A stretch of DNA of 64,000 nt from Chryseobacterium indologenes (GCF_002025665.1 NZ_CP018786.1:4278001-4342000); one strand, 5' to 3'; positions 50,200 to 59,650 are shown, numbered from the stretch's first letter. The notes: generated from the letters alone by a model not told the origin. A program made the numbers and translations.

Positions 50200-50835
50200 T
50201 CATGTATTCGGTTGTGGGGTATATCTTAAATACGGTTTTATTTCCGTTACCCCTTTTGGAAAAATTTCTCTGGCTTCTTCCGTAGAAATGGTAGGAGGTA
50301 TAATAACATCTTCTCCATTTTCCCAGTTAACAGGAGTAGCCACCCTATAATTATCTACCAGCTGTAAAGAATCCAGCACTCTAAGGATCTCATCAAAATT
50401 TCTTCCTGTAGAGGCCGGATAGGTAATAATCAGTCTTACTTTTTTGGAAGGATCAATAATCAACAGAGAACGTACAGTAGCCGTAGCGGAAGCATTGGGA
50501 TGAATAAAATCATACAGCTCAGAAACTTTTCTGTCTTTATCAGCAATAATGGGAAACTTCACAGTGGTATTCTGAGTTTCATTAATATCTTTCACCCAGT
50601 TTTGATGATCCTCTACTCCATCTACACTCAGAGCAATCACTTTTGTATTTCTGGCATCAAACTCAGATTGTAGTTTTGCCGTATATCCCAGTTCTGTAGT
50701 GCATACCGGCGTATAATCTGCAGGATGCGAAAACAGAATTCCCCAGGAATCTCCCAGATAATTATAAAAATTAATATCCCCTACGGATGACTCTGCCTGA
50801 AAGTTGGGTACTGTATCTCCTAATTTGATTGACAT
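50200..50835 (-). CDS. Peroxiredoxin, Prx6-type
   Basis: The 211-residue protein has LFSHPADYTPVCTTELGYTA with the peroxidatic Cys in PVCTTE (about residue 45) and DPSKKVRLIITYPASTGRNF. The length and the long C-terminal extension match the 1-Cys Prx6 subfamily; I see no resolving Cys elsewhere. It would reduce hydrogen peroxide or alkyl peroxides. Its promoter region contains a perfect inverted repeat (50852-50872), suggesting redox-dependent control. Confidence 0.93.
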   Translation of the reverse strand: MSIKLGDTVPNFQAESSVGDINFYNYLGDSWGILFSHPADYTPVCTTELGYTAKLQSEFDARNTKVIALSVDGVEDHQNWVKDINETQNTTVKFPIIADKDRKVSELYDFIHPNASATATVRSLLIIDPSKKVRLIITYPASTGRNFDEILRVLDSLQLVDNYRVATPVNWENGEDVIIPPTISTEEAREIFPKGVTEIKPYLRYTPQPNT

Positions 50836-50851
50836 AATGTTTACTCTTTGT

Positions 50852-50872
50852 AGTCTACAAATTTAGTAGACT
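50852..50872 (-). promoter_or_regulatory. Operator-like inverted repeat overlapping the peroxiredoxin promoter
   Basis: AGTCTAC (50852-50858) and GTAGACT (50866-50872) are perfect inverted repeats with a 7-base spacer. The spacer with its flanking base contains the minus-strand TAAATTTG -7 box (50858-50865). A regulator bound here would block transcription of the peroxiredoxin gene. Confidence 0.6.
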
Positions 50873-50929
50873 TTTTGGAACTGGCAAATTTTTTGATGAA
50901 AATTTATATATTTAACTAAAATTTTATCC

Positions 50930-51814
50930 ATGGAGAAAACCGGATTAAGGTATGTAGATGTTGTTTATAAGGTATTGGAAAGTTGGTATGTAACTTTTGC
51001 AGCACTTACCCCAAAGCTGATTGTCGGAATTTTAGTATTTACATTCTTTCTTATCAGCAGTAAATATTTAAGCAAAGGAGCTGTAAAATTATTTCACAAA
51101 TTTTTCCCGAAAAGTCAAAAAGAAAGTTCATTAGTAACTTTAATTAGCATATTCAGATTTCTGATCATGCTGATGGGTACATTTATTTCTCTTGAAATAA
51201 TGGGGTTCAGTAACTTTCTTTGGAAATTTATCGGAAGTTTAGGAGTTGCAGGAGTTATTGCAGGGGTAGCACTGAAAGACCTTGTTTCGAGTATTTTTTC
51301 AGGAATGCTGATCGGAATCGATAAAGCATTTAAAGTAGGTGATTATATTACCATCGGTGCCCACTCCGGAACGGTACAGGAAATAGGTTTTTTAACTACA
51401 AAACTTCTTACGGATGACGGTAAGAAAGCCTACATTCCCAATCAGGTTGTCTTCAATGCTCCGTTTTATAATATTACCGCTTCCCCACAACGCAGGATTA
51501 TTTTAAATTTTGAAATTCCCGCTGATGAAGATATCAGCAAAGCACAGAAAGGAATTCTTGATGTGATTAAAAACCTTGATAATGTGGATAAGTTAGATAC
51601 TATAGAGGTAATCTTTACAGACCTTAAACAAGGGGCATTTAACCTGCAGGTGAAATTCTGGATAAAAGTAGGAGCCAACCTTGCTCAAATAAGAAGTAAG
51701 GCCTATTTAGGAATTAAAGAACGTTTTGATGTGGATAAAGTTCAGTTGGTAACGCCAACCAGTATCAGCATTACCAATGGGGAATCCCTTCCTCCAGAAA
51801 ATCATGATAAATAA
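50930..51814 (+). CDS. MscS-type mechanosensitive ion channel
   Basis: The 294-residue protein has about three transmembrane segments. TM3 and the cap include FIGSLGVAGVIAGVALKDLV and SIFSGMLIGIDKAFKVGDYI (about residues 99-148), the hallmark of MscS channels. The cytoplasmic domain has YIPNQVVFNAPFYNIT. It opens on membrane tension and protects cells in hypo-osmotic shock. It stands alone, followed by an unrelated membrane protein. Confidence 0.94.
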   Translation: MEKTGLRYVDVVYKVLESWYVTFAALTPKLIVGILVFTFFLISSKYLSKGAVKLFHKFFPKSQKESSLVTLISIFRFLIMLMGTFISLEIMGFSNFLWKFIGSLGVAGVIAGVALKDLVSSIFSGMLIGIDKAFKVGDYITIGAHSGTVQEIGFLTTKLLTDDGKKAYIPNQVVFNAPFYNITASPQRRIILNFEIPADEDISKAQKGILDVIKNLDNVDKLDTIEVIFTDLKQGAFNLQVKFWIKVGANLAQIRSKAYLGIKERFDVDKVQLVTPTSISITNGESLPPENHDK

Positions 51815-51923
51815 ATGTTTTTATATTCTGGCTTACTGATCGAATTAGATCATGTATCATTTTATATTCAGCCCATTACCCTATAATTCTTATTTTTATG
51901 TAAAGATCTTAATCTATAAAACA

Positions 51924-52514
51924 ATGCCATCACAATCCAATTCATTCCACCCTATTGAATCAAAAACTTCAAAAAGGCTTTCTTTATTGATAAAGGTGGT
52001 TGGCATAGCGTTTTTAATTATAACTCCTTTATCCATTATCATAATGGCTATATTGGCATTTAATGCAAAAGAAATCTCAGGAGAAATAAAAATTATTCTC
52101 ATTGCCATTTTTATAGCAATCCTATGTTTTTGTGTCTGGATACTCTTTCAGAAAAACAAAAAAAATATGACCACTCATATTATTGTTGATGAAAAAGGAA
52201 TTCACCATTACTGCAAGCGGAACATTGTATACTCCATAATCTATGCTGAGCTTCATCCCAATCCGGAAACTGATAAATATGATGTATTATTGACAGAGTA
52301 TGATGAATCTGCTCCTGGTTTATGTATCTATTTCTTTGAGCCTGAAATAAAAAAAGTTGCCCGAAAGACTGTCAATTTAAATATTGACACCGTTATTACC
52401 AATGGAAATTTGTTACTCAAAAATTTTGTGAAAGGAATATTGATTTTCAGGCCGGATTTAAAAATTGCACCCAATGTTCTGGATCTTTACCGGCTGGAAG
52501 AATTCAGGAAATAA
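51924..52514 (+). CDS. Two-TM membrane protein of unknown function
   Basis: I start at ATG 51924 (196 aa), as the longer frame from 51852 adds residues of low coding quality. Two adjacent transmembrane segments (about 20-45 and 55-75) are followed by a soluble domain with DEKGIHHYCKRNIVYS and TKTVNLNIDTV-like strands. I do not recognise the family. It lies downstream of MscS with a gap of about 110 bases and ends near a terminator. Confidence 0.6.
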   Translation: MPSQSNSFHPIESKTSKRLSLLIKVVGIAFLIITPLSIIIMAILAFNAKEISGEIKIILIAIFIAILCFCVWILFQKNKKNMTTHIIVDEKGIHHYCKRNIVYSIIYAELHPNPETDKYDVLLTEYDESAPGLCIYFFEPEIKKVARKTVNLNIDTVITNGNLLLKNFVKGILIFRPDLKIAPNVLDLYRLEEFRK

Positions 52515-52555
52515 ATCCCGTTAATTCAATGATTACCACTCAAAATAATAACAAA

Positions 52556-52583
52556 AAAACCGTTCCAAAAATGAAACGGTTTT
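52556..52583. terminator. Bidirectional terminator
   Basis: AAAACCGTT (52556-52564) pairs with AACGGTTTT (52575-52583) over a 10-base loop; it lies between the 51924 gene and the convergent sucC. Confidence 0.7.
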
Positions 52584-52606
52584 CTTATTTATCTGAAAAT
52601 TTTAGA

Positions 52607-53797
52607 TTAAGCTAAAACTTCTTTTACTTTGTTTGCAGCTTCTTCTAAAGTAATTGCAGAGTGTACCGGAAGACCAGACTCGTCAATTAATTTTTTAGCT
52701 TCTACAGCGTTAGTTCCCTGTAATCTTACGATCAATGGAACCGGAAGGCTACCCATAGCTTTGTAAGCATCTACAACACCCTGAGCAACTCTGTCACATC
52801 TTACGATACCTCCGAAGATGTTGATCAAGATTGCTTTTACGTTTGGATCTCTTAAGATGATTCCGAAAGCAGTCTGTACTCTCTGAGCATCTGCAGTACC
52901 CCCTACGTCAAGGAAGTTTGCTGGGTTACCACCTGATAATTTGATGATATCCATAGTTGCCATTGCAAGACCAGCTCCGTTTACCATACAAGCAACGTTA
53001 CCATCTAGTTTTACGAAGTTAAGCCCCGCTTCACCAGCTTCTACATCCATTGGATCTTCTTCTCTTGTATCTCTAAGCTCAGCTAAGTCTTTGTGACGGA
53101 ACAATGAGTTGTCATCTAAAGTTACTTTAGCATCTACAGCGATAATCTTGTTATCAGAAGTTTTTAATACAGGGTTGATTTCGAAAAGAGAAGCATCAAT
53201 TCCTGTATATGCATTGTAAAGAGATGAAATAAATTTCACAAATTCTTTGAATGCATTACCTTCAAGACCTAGGTTGAAAGCAATTTTTCTAGCCTGGAAT
53301 CCTTGAAGACCGATTGCCGGGTCAATCAATTCGTTGTGGATCAAATGAGGAGTTACTTCTGCAACGTGCTCAATATCCATACCACCTTCAGTAGAATATA
53401 CGATTGTATTTTTTCCTTCAGCTCTATCTAAAAGAATAGAAACATAAAATTCTTTAGTTTCAGATTCTCCAGGATAATAAACATCTTCTGCAACCAAAAC
53501 AGAGTGTACTTTTTTACCTTCAGCAGAAGTTTGTGGAGTTACCAACTGCATTCCGATGATATTCTGAGCGTTTTCTTTAAGTTTATCCATGTTTGGAGAA
53601 AACTTAACACCCCCACCTTTACCACGACCACCTGCGTGAATCTGTGCTTTTACAACCCAAGCCTGTGCTCCGGTTTCAGCAGTCAATTTTTCAGCAGCTG
53701 CTACAGCTTCATCTACGTTGTTTGCAACGAAACCACGTTGGATAGCTACTCCATACTTTGATAAAATCTCTTTTGATTGATACTCGTGAAGATTCAT
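52607..53797 (-). CDS. sucC: Succinyl-CoA synthetase beta subunit (ADP-forming)
   Basis: SucC forms succinate from succinyl-CoA with ATP or GTP in the TCA cycle. The 396-residue protein has an ATP-grasp domain: MNLHEYQSKEILSKYGVAI, IHAGGRGKGGGVKFSP, and LFEINPVLKTSDNKIIAVDA for metal binding. The CoA-ligase half has the GGTADAQRV and INIFGGIVRCDRVAQGVV segments. Length is standard. No sucD is adjacent, so the alpha subunit must be elsewhere, as in other Flavobacteriia. Confidence 0.96.
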   Translation of the reverse strand: MNLHEYQSKEILSKYGVAIQRGFVANNVDEAVAAAEKLTAETGAQAWVVKAQIHAGGRGKGGGVKFSPNMDKLKENAQNIIGMQLVTPQTSAEGKKVHSVLVAEDVYYPGESETKEFYVSILLDRAEGKNTIVYSTEGGMDIEHVAEVTPHLIHNELIDPAIGLQGFQARKIAFNLGLEGNAFKEFVKFISSLYNAYTGIDASLFEINPVLKTSDNKIIAVDAKVTLDDNSLFRHKDLAELRDTREEDPMDVEAGEAGLNFVKLDGNVACMVNGAGLAMATMDIIKLSGGNPANFLDVGGTADAQRVQTAFGIILRDPNVKAILINIFGGIVRCDRVAQGVVDAYKAMGSLPVPLIVRLQGTNAVEAKKLIDESGLPVHSAITLEEAANKVKEVLA

Positions 53798-53835
53798 ATT
53801 ATTTTTATTATTTTATTTTAATATTTAAAGGTTGA

Positions 53836-53843
53836 CAAATTTA
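53836..53843 (-). promoter_or_regulatory. -7 box of sucC
   Basis: On the minus strand this reads TAAATTTG, matching TAnnTTTG, 38 bases upstream of the sucC start. Confidence 0.5.
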
Positions 53844-53927
53844 CTAAAAAGACACGGAAGTTCAAGTTTATTGACTTAAAATTTAAAGTCTGATCGACTT
53901 GATTTTTAACATATCATTCTATTTCCC

Positions 53928-55205
53928 CTATTCTTCCGACAATTTCTCAGACTGAGATCCGATAAACGGAATTTTTGGAGCCAAAAAATATCCGGTAAGG
54001 CTGGCAAATAAAATAGGTACAAAATAGGTAAATCCTGTAAGTGTTCCCAAAATAATTGTTGTACTCATCGGTGTCCTTGTCACACAGGCATTGATTGCAG
54101 CCATACAGCTTACGATAGCTAAAGTAGTATCAACATTTGGAAACAAATTATGGATAATCAGTCCTAATGTTGTTCCTACAAAAAACAAGGGAATGATAAA
54201 TCCTCCTCTCCATCCGGAAGTCACCGTAATGGCAATGGCCAATATTTTAAAAATAAGAATCAGAATTAAAAAATTCAGTCCGAAGTTTCCTCCGATCAGC
54301 TGATTGATCTCGTTGTGCCCAAAGTATCTTGTAATGGGAAAATTATAGGCAATGATTCCTAAAATAATCCCACCTACTAATGTTTTAATGTAAATCGGAA
54401 ATTTTCTGTACTCAAAAACCTTTTTGAAAAATTTGACTACAAAAATAAAGATCCATCCGAAAAGAGTTCCTACAATTCCGAACAATGTAGCATAAAGAAA
54501 ATCATACACTCCGGTATAATGATATGCTTTCAGATCCCAGGTTGCTCCAATTCCCAAATGGATAATCAAAGCAAACATCAGGTAACTGAAACAACTTGCT
54601 ACCAGTGCCGGAATAATAGCTTTGTAATATTCTACCGCATGTTTATGATGCAAAATTTCCAAAGAAAAAAGACTTCCTCCAAGCGGAGCACCGAATAACG
54701 CTGTAAAACCGGAAGCCATACCGGCAATGCTCAAAGACCGCAACTCTTCCCCTTTCAGTCTGAAAATTTTTCCAAGCCAGGTTCCTGTAGATCCGGTGAC
54801 CTGTACCAAAGGAGCTTCAGGACCTAAACTTCCTCCTGATGCTACACAGAAAAGAGAAGAAAGGATCATCGAAGGATTATTCTTCGGTTCCAGTTTTCCT
54901 TTATTGAATCTGATATTATTAACAATCAGATGAATTTCTCCCGGATCTCCGATAAAATGAATTACCAGTCCGGCCAGCAGTCCGCAAACTGCCATGGTTG
55001 GAATGACCTGCCAACCCTGAAATTTGGCTAAGAACTCTGTGAAATGTTCCAGTACAATCCAATATCCTCCGGCAATGATGCCGCCTACAAGGCCTGTAAC
55101 AGCCCACATAAAAAAAGTGCGGCTGAACACAAACGGGTTGAATCTGATAGGTTGATCTAAGAGATTGAATGTTCGTATTAACCGTCTCCTTCTATTGATT
55201 TTCAT
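53928..55205 (-). CDS. ClC-type chloride channel/antiporter
   Basis: The 425-residue polytopic protein has GGSLGPEAPLVQVTGSTG (about residues 117-134) corresponding to the GxxGPE selectivity segment with the gating Glu, and GWRGGFIIPLFFVGTTLG (about 340-357) corresponding to GxFxP. These identify the ClC family. It probably exchanges Cl- for H+ or another anion. It is the last gene of a five-gene minus-strand operon, 2 bases after the DUF423 gene. Confidence 0.92.
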   Translation of the reverse strand: MKINRRRRLIRTFNLLDQPIRFNPFVFSRTFFMWAVTGLVGGIIAGGYWIVLEHFTEFLAKFQGWQVIPTMAVCGLLAGLVIHFIGDPGEIHLIVNNIRFNKGKLEPKNNPSMILSSLFCVASGGSLGPEAPLVQVTGSTGTWLGKIFRLKGEELRSLSIAGMASGFTALFGAPLGGSLFSLEILHHKHAVEYYKAIIPALVASCFSYLMFALIIHLGIGATWDLKAYHYTGVYDFLYATLFGIVGTLFGWIFIFVVKFFKKVFEYRKFPIYIKTLVGGIILGIIAYNFPITRYFGHNEINQLIGGNFGLNFLILILIFKILAIAITVTSGWRGGFIIPLFFVGTTLGLIIHNLFPNVDTTLAIVSCMAAINACVTRTPMSTTIILGTLTGFTYFVPILFASLTGYFLAPKIPFIGSQSEKLSEE

Positions 55206-55207
55206 TC

Positions 55208-55594
55208 TTAAATTCTGTTTTTAGCAAAATATAAGATCAACATTCCCCAGCTTAAGATCATCATCAGACCTCCAAGCGGAGTGATAGGGCCTAAGAATTT
55301 AAGATTCATCCCAAGATAATCCTGCATGCTCAGAAAGTAGATGCTTACTGAGAATAAAAGAGTTCCTGCAATCATTAAAATGGAAGTCCATTTCTCAGCA
55401 GATGTTTCGAATTTTAAAATATATCCGATGATCAGCAGGAAAAAAGCTGCATACATCTGATATCTTACGCCTGTTTCAAAACTTTCCAGCCTTTCCACAG
55501 CTAATATTTTCTTTAAAGCGTGCGCTCCGAATGCACCTAAGATTACAGAAACCATTCCGTAAACTGCTCCAAAAACTAAAGTAATTGTTTTCAT
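55208..55594 (-). CDS. DUF423 family membrane protein
   Basis: The 128-residue protein has four transmembrane segments and the DUF423 signature FGAFGAHALKK-like GAFGAHALKKIL (about residue 21-32) and KFLGPITPLGGLMMILSW near the C-terminus. Function is unknown in the family. It lies between the secreted protein gene (1-base gap) and ClC (2-base gap). Confidence 0.9.
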   Translation of the reverse strand: MKTITLVFGAVYGMVSVILGAFGAHALKKILAVERLESFETGVRYQMYAAFFLLIIGYILKFETSAEKWTSILMIAGTLLFSVSIYFLSMQDYLGMNLKFLGPITPLGGLMMILSWGMLILYFAKNRI

Positions 55595-55595
55595 T

Positions 55596-56666
55596 TTATA
55601 ACTCGTCTAATTCTAGGGTTAAATATTTTTTTGTTTTATAATCCTGCCAGGTTCCCATAATTTTCCTGCCTTGCAGATCCGCTTCCACCAAGGCTTTGAA
55701 AATCCACTGGTTGGTTTCTTCGCTGTAATAATCGTTTTCTATAATGGAGATATGATTACCTTTTATCTTTCCGTTCCACTCAATCAGCTTTTTATTTTTA
55801 TCATACCAGTATTTTGCAGAAAAAGAACCATCGTCATATACTTCACTGATCAAAACAGTAATGGAATACTTTCCATCGATCTTTCCCTTATACAATTTAT
55901 TAGTAAGACTGGTTATCTCTGTTTTTTCAGATCCGGAAATTAAATTTTTCGCGTAAGGACTCCAATGTTTTTCCAGCTCTTTGTAGGAAAATTCTATTTC
56001 ATGACTTCCAAGCTCATCCAAAGCTCTCATGGCATGATTAGAACATCTTCCGGCAACAAAAGTCAGTTTATCTTTTCCAAAGAAATACCTGATCCCTTCT
56101 AAAGTATGTTCCGTAAAACAGTCTTCATACATAGCAATCTGATCCTGAGTCTCCTCTTCAGGATTTTTCTCAGATTTCAGTGTAACAAGAAAATCAGAAA
56201 TCCTTTTCTTTACTCTTTTCTGAATAATCCCCTCAACAGTCTTCACTGAGCTGGGTTGAAATAAATCTTTGGCATTGATAAAGTTTCCTGTTCTCAAATC
56301 AAAATTCTTCCAGATCAAAAAACCTTCCGGATAAGCACCTGAAGCTTCACCATCTATGGCAATACTCAGAATATTCTTGGGAGTTTCAATCTTATCCCAA
56401 CTATAAAAATAAAGATAGTTGGAATAGGAATTGGTTGCTGTAGAAGCCAGTTTAAAAGGATTACCACCAGATCCGGGGACATATTCCAGCTGATCCACCT
56501 GCAAAAATGTATTGATTTTATTTTCTACCCGAGGATTTTCATAATAAGAAACAACCGGAAAAACGGTATCTTCAGTTTTCGGCTGCAGATTACTTATTTT
56601 CACTTTTTGCTGTTGTGAAAAACTTAATCCGGAAATCAGTAAGAAAAATACAATACCCTTTTTCAC
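55596..56666 (-). CDS. Secreted protein of unknown function (356 aa)
   Basis: The start is GTG at 56666, which overlaps the last base of the upstream stop codon (TAGTG). A signal peptide ending LSFSQ is clear. The body has SIAIDGEASGAYPEGFLIWKN-like (EASGAYPEG, about residue 107) and FFGKDKLTFVAGRCSNHAM, similar to DUF3298/DUF4163-type periplasmic proteins, but I am not certain. C-terminal residues 255-356 form a further beta-rich domain. The tight coupling with the membrane genes suggests an envelope role. Confidence 0.65.
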   Translation of the reverse strand: MKKGIVFFLLISGLSFSQQQKVKISNLQPKTEDTVFPVVSYYENPRVENKINTFLQVDQLEYVPGSGGNPFKLASTATNSYSNYLYFYSWDKIETPKNILSIAIDGEASGAYPEGFLIWKNFDLRTGNFINAKDLFQPSSVKTVEGIIQKRVKKRISDFLVTLKSEKNPEEETQDQIAMYEDCFTEHTLEGIRYFFGKDKLTFVAGRCSNHAMRALDELGSHEIEFSYKELEKHWSPYAKNLISGSEKTEITSLTNKLYKGKIDGKYSITVLISEVYDDGSFSAKYWYDKNKKLIEWNGKIKGNHISIIENDYYSEETNQWIFKALVEADLQGRKIMGTWQDYKTKKYLTLELDEL

Positions 56667-56833
56667 TATTTTGATTTTAAGTACATTAAAATGAACTTGG
56701 CCACCAATGTAGAAATCCCCAGTATGATAAACATATTGGCAAATCTCTTGGAGCTTCTAAAACCTTCATGGTTTGTTTTCTTCAGAAAAAATCCAAAAAT
56801 AAGGAATATAATGGGCAAAATGATCTGTAACAT
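56666..56833 (-). CDS. Small membrane protein (55 aa)
   Basis: Reading the minus strand from ATG at 56833 gives 55 residues ending at TAG 56666-56668, short enough for standard callers to miss. Two hydrophobic segments (LQIILPIIFLIFGFFL and FANMFIILGISTLVAKFIL) flank a short basic loop. The ATG overlaps the mvaA stop (TAATG), and the stop overlaps the next GTG start by one base, so it is translationally coupled on both sides. This makes it very likely a real gene. Function is unknown. Confidence 0.8.
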   Translation of the reverse strand: MLQIILPIIFLIFGFFLKKTNHEGFRSSKRFANMFIILGISTLVAKFILMYLKSK

Positions 56834-58161
56834 TAGTTTCCTCTCATTCTGTTAAACTCGTTGATCACCTCATGGTGGCTCACCGTCTTATCTTTAAAAT
56901 ACGTTACAAAGTGCTGCTTTTCTTCTTCGGTAGCTCCCAATTGGTTCAGAATATTCAATAAGTGCATTTTCATATGTCCTTTCTGAATTCCTGTGGTTAC
57001 CAGAGAACGTAAAGCACCAAAGTTTTGTGCAAGGCCAGAAACGGCAAGAATACTCATCAACTCCTGAGCAGAAGGTTTTCCAAGAAGTGCCAGAGAGAAT
57101 TTTACCAGAGGGTGAAGGTTCGTAAGCCCTCCTACGACTCCTACAGAAATAGGAAGATCAATCCAGAATCTGAAAACACCGTTATCTGTTGTACAGTGAG
57201 TCAAAGATCTGTATTGTCCGTCCCTTGCAGCATATGCATGTGCACAGGCTTCTGTAGCTCGGAAATCATTTCCGGTAGCGATTACAACAGCATCTACTCC
57301 GTTCATTACTCCTTTATTATGAGTGGTTGCGCGGTAAGGTTCAATTTCTGCAATGGTAACAGCCTGTTTGAATTTAGCGGCAAATTCTTCAGGAGAAATT
57401 CCACTGTCGTCTTTTAAATCTTCCATTTTACATGAAACCTCAGCTCTTACGATACAGTCAGGGGTAAAGTTGGAAAGAATATTCATTACAATTTGTAGTG
57501 AATTCTTTTCTTCCTGAGTAAAATCTTCGCTGGTAGCAACTTCCTGCCTCAATGTTTTTCCAAACTGCTCAAGACAAGAATTGATAAAGTTCGCTCCCAT
57601 TGAATCCACAGTATCAAAGCTTGCTTTAAGCTGGTAATAATTCGGCATTTCTGCTGTTTTATCCACCAGGCTGATATTTAAAATACCTCCACCACGTTTT
57701 CTCATGTTGGATGTAATATCTTCCGTTGTTTCGAATAATTTTTTCTTTAAACTGAAATTAAAGAAATGTAATAATTTGTGAGGTTCTACATTAAAAATAA
57801 AGTGGGTATGTCCCAACTTTTCTGTATTGATAATGGTTGTTTTAAATCCCCCTTTGTCGATCCAGAATTTGGCAGCTTTGGAAGCAGCAGCTACTACTGA
57901 ACTTTCTTCAACAGCCATTGGAAGAGCCAATAGTTTTCCATCGATTAAAAAGTTCGGAGCAATTCCGTACGGCATATAAAAATTGGAGATGGTATTTTCA
58001 GAAAACTCTTCATGAAGTTTCTGAAGATCTGCATCATCGTTCCAATACTGTTTTAATATATTTTGATATTCCTGGTTTCCTTCAAGATATTCGTTTACGA
58101 GCCATTCGATTTTCCCCTGCTTTGGAAGCTTGGAAAAACCTTCGATTGGTTTATGATTCAT
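56833..58161 (-). CDS. mvaA: Hydroxymethylglutaryl-CoA reductase, class II
   Basis: The 442-residue protein matches class II HMG-CoA reductase: ENTISNFYMPYGIAPNFLID (Glu, about residue 55), DSMGANFIN, THNKGVMNGVDAVVIATGND (catalytic Lys), TDNGVFRFWIDLPISVGVVG and the C-terminal SHHEVINEF His. It reduces HMG-CoA to mevalonate (or the reverse). In Flavobacteriia this belongs to the mevalonate pathway for isoprenoids. It leads a tightly coupled operon of envelope genes, an unusual partnership. Confidence 0.93.
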   Translation of the reverse strand: MNHKPIEGFSKLPKQGKIEWLVNEYLEGNQEYQNILKQYWNDDADLQKLHEEFSENTISNFYMPYGIAPNFLIDGKLLALPMAVEESSVVAAASKAAKFWIDKGGFKTTIINTEKLGHTHFIFNVEPHKLLHFFNFSLKKKLFETTEDITSNMRKRGGGILNISLVDKTAEMPNYYQLKASFDTVDSMGANFINSCLEQFGKTLRQEVATSEDFTQEEKNSLQIVMNILSNFTPDCIVRAEVSCKMEDLKDDSGISPEEFAAKFKQAVTIAEIEPYRATTHNKGVMNGVDAVVIATGNDFRATEACAHAYAARDGQYRSLTHCTTDNGVFRFWIDLPISVGVVGGLTNLHPLVKFSLALLGKPSAQELMSILAVSGLAQNFGALRSLVTTGIQKGHMKMHLLNILNQLGATEEEKQHFVTYFKDKTVSHHEVINEFNRMRGN

Positions 58162-58317
58162 GATATAAACTTTAATGAGCCGTAAATATAATGATTTTGA
58201 GACTCTTTTTTGTTGATAACTTCTATGAAAAAAGATTGACTTTTATCAATTTTGGAACTAAATTTGAACAAAATTAAAATACTTTTTTGATACAAAACAG
58301 ATCAATTGTTTTAAAAT

Positions 58318-59577
58318 ATGAATTTTGACCGACTTAAAGAAAAGCTTGAAATCCTTGCTGATGCAGCGAAATATGATGTTTCCTGTTCATCAAGCGGAGG
58401 CACGAGAAAAAATAAAAAAGGAGCTTTAGGAGACAGTTCCGCAAGCGGGATTTGTCATACCTATACAGAAGACGGCAGATGTGTTTCTTTGCTTAAAATT
58501 TTATTGACTAATCATTGTATTTATGATTGTGCTTACTGTGTTTCCAGAAGTTCCAATGATATCAAAAGAGCAGCATTTACGGTAGAAGAAGTGGTAGATC
58601 TTACCATCAATTTTTATCGAAGGAATTATATTGAAGGGTTATTTCTGAGTTCAGGAATTTTCAAAAACGCCGATACTACGATGGAAAGGCTTGTAAGAGT
58701 TGCCAAAAAGTTACGTCTGGAAGAAAACTTTAACGGGTATATTCATTTGAAATCTATTCCCGGGGCAAGTGATGATCTGATGCAGGAAGCTGCGTTGTAT
58801 GCAGACCGGTTATCCGTAAATATCGAAATTCCTACAGAAAGCGGATTAAAATTGCTGGCCCCTGAAAAAAACAGACAGGATATGATCAGTCCGATGCGGT
58901 ATATCCAAAAAGGAATTATTCAATATAAGGATGAAAAGAAAGTTCTGAAAAAAGTTCCCAAGTTTGCTCCGGCAGGACAATCTACACAGATGATTGTGGG
59001 AGCAACCAATGAAAACGACCTGCAGATCATTAAAGTTGCTGATCATTTTTATAAAAACTTTAATTTGAAAAGAGTCTACTACTCCGGATATGTTCCGGTG
59101 TTGGAAGATCAGAGACTGCCTTCTTTAACGACGGAAGTTCCTATGCTTCGGGAAAACCGTTTGTATCAGTCGGATTGGCTGATGAGATTTTACGGTTTTA
59201 AAGCAGAAGAAATTTTAGATCCTCGTGTTCCTTTCCTCGATCTGGAAGTAGATCCGAAATTAAGCTGGGCGTTGCGAAATCTCGATCAGTTTCCCATTAA
59301 TCTTCAAACTGCAGAATATCAGTTGATTTTAAGAATTCCGGGAATTGGAGTAAAAACGGCTCAGAAAATTGTCAGTGCCAGACGTTTTCAGATTTTAACC
59401 ATGGATCATTTGAAAAAACTGGGTGCGGCTGTGAATCGGGCAAAATACTTCATTGATTTTAATGCAGGAAATGCTTACCTAAGATATTTAACAGATAAAA
59501 ACTTCAGAAAGCTGCTGATAGGGGGAAGTTCATCCAAATTCCATAACCAGTTTTCACAACAGCTGACTTTATTTTGA
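58318..59577 (+). CDS. Putative DNA modification/repair radical SAM protein
   Basis: The 419-residue protein has TNHCIYDCAYC (about residues 63-73), the CxxxCxxC [4Fe-4S] motif of radical SAM enzymes, in an SplB-related context. Near the C-terminus LRIPGIGVKTAQKIVSARRF is a helix-hairpin-helix DNA-binding motif. It matches the TIGR03916-type family that is usually paired with a DUF4130 protein, which here follows 173 bases downstream. A palindromic repeat (59651-59722) lies in that gap. The substrate of the radical chemistry is unknown. Confidence 0.92.
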   Translation: MNFDRLKEKLEILADAAKYDVSCSSSGGTRKNKKGALGDSSASGICHTYTEDGRCVSLLKILLTNHCIYDCAYCVSRSSNDIKRAAFTVEEVVDLTINFYRRNYIEGLFLSSGIFKNADTTMERLVRVAKKLRLEENFNGYIHLKSIPGASDDLMQEAALYADRLSVNIEIPTESGLKLLAPEKNRQDMISPMRYIQKGIIQYKDEKKVLKKVPKFAPAGQSTQMIVGATNENDLQIIKVADHFYKNFNLKRVYYSGYVPVLEDQRLPSLTTEVPMLRENRLYQSDWLMRFYGFKAEEILDPRVPFLDLEVDPKLSWALRNLDQFPINLQTAEYQLILRIPGIGVKTAQKIVSARRFQILTMDHLKKLGAAVNRAKYFIDFNAGNAYLRYLTDKNFRKLLIGGSSSKFHNQFSQQLTLF

Positions 59578-59650
59578 TTTTTAAACACAAGTCACACGAA
59601 TATGTTCACAAATGGCCACTAATTTATTACTTCGATCTAACAGCACATTT

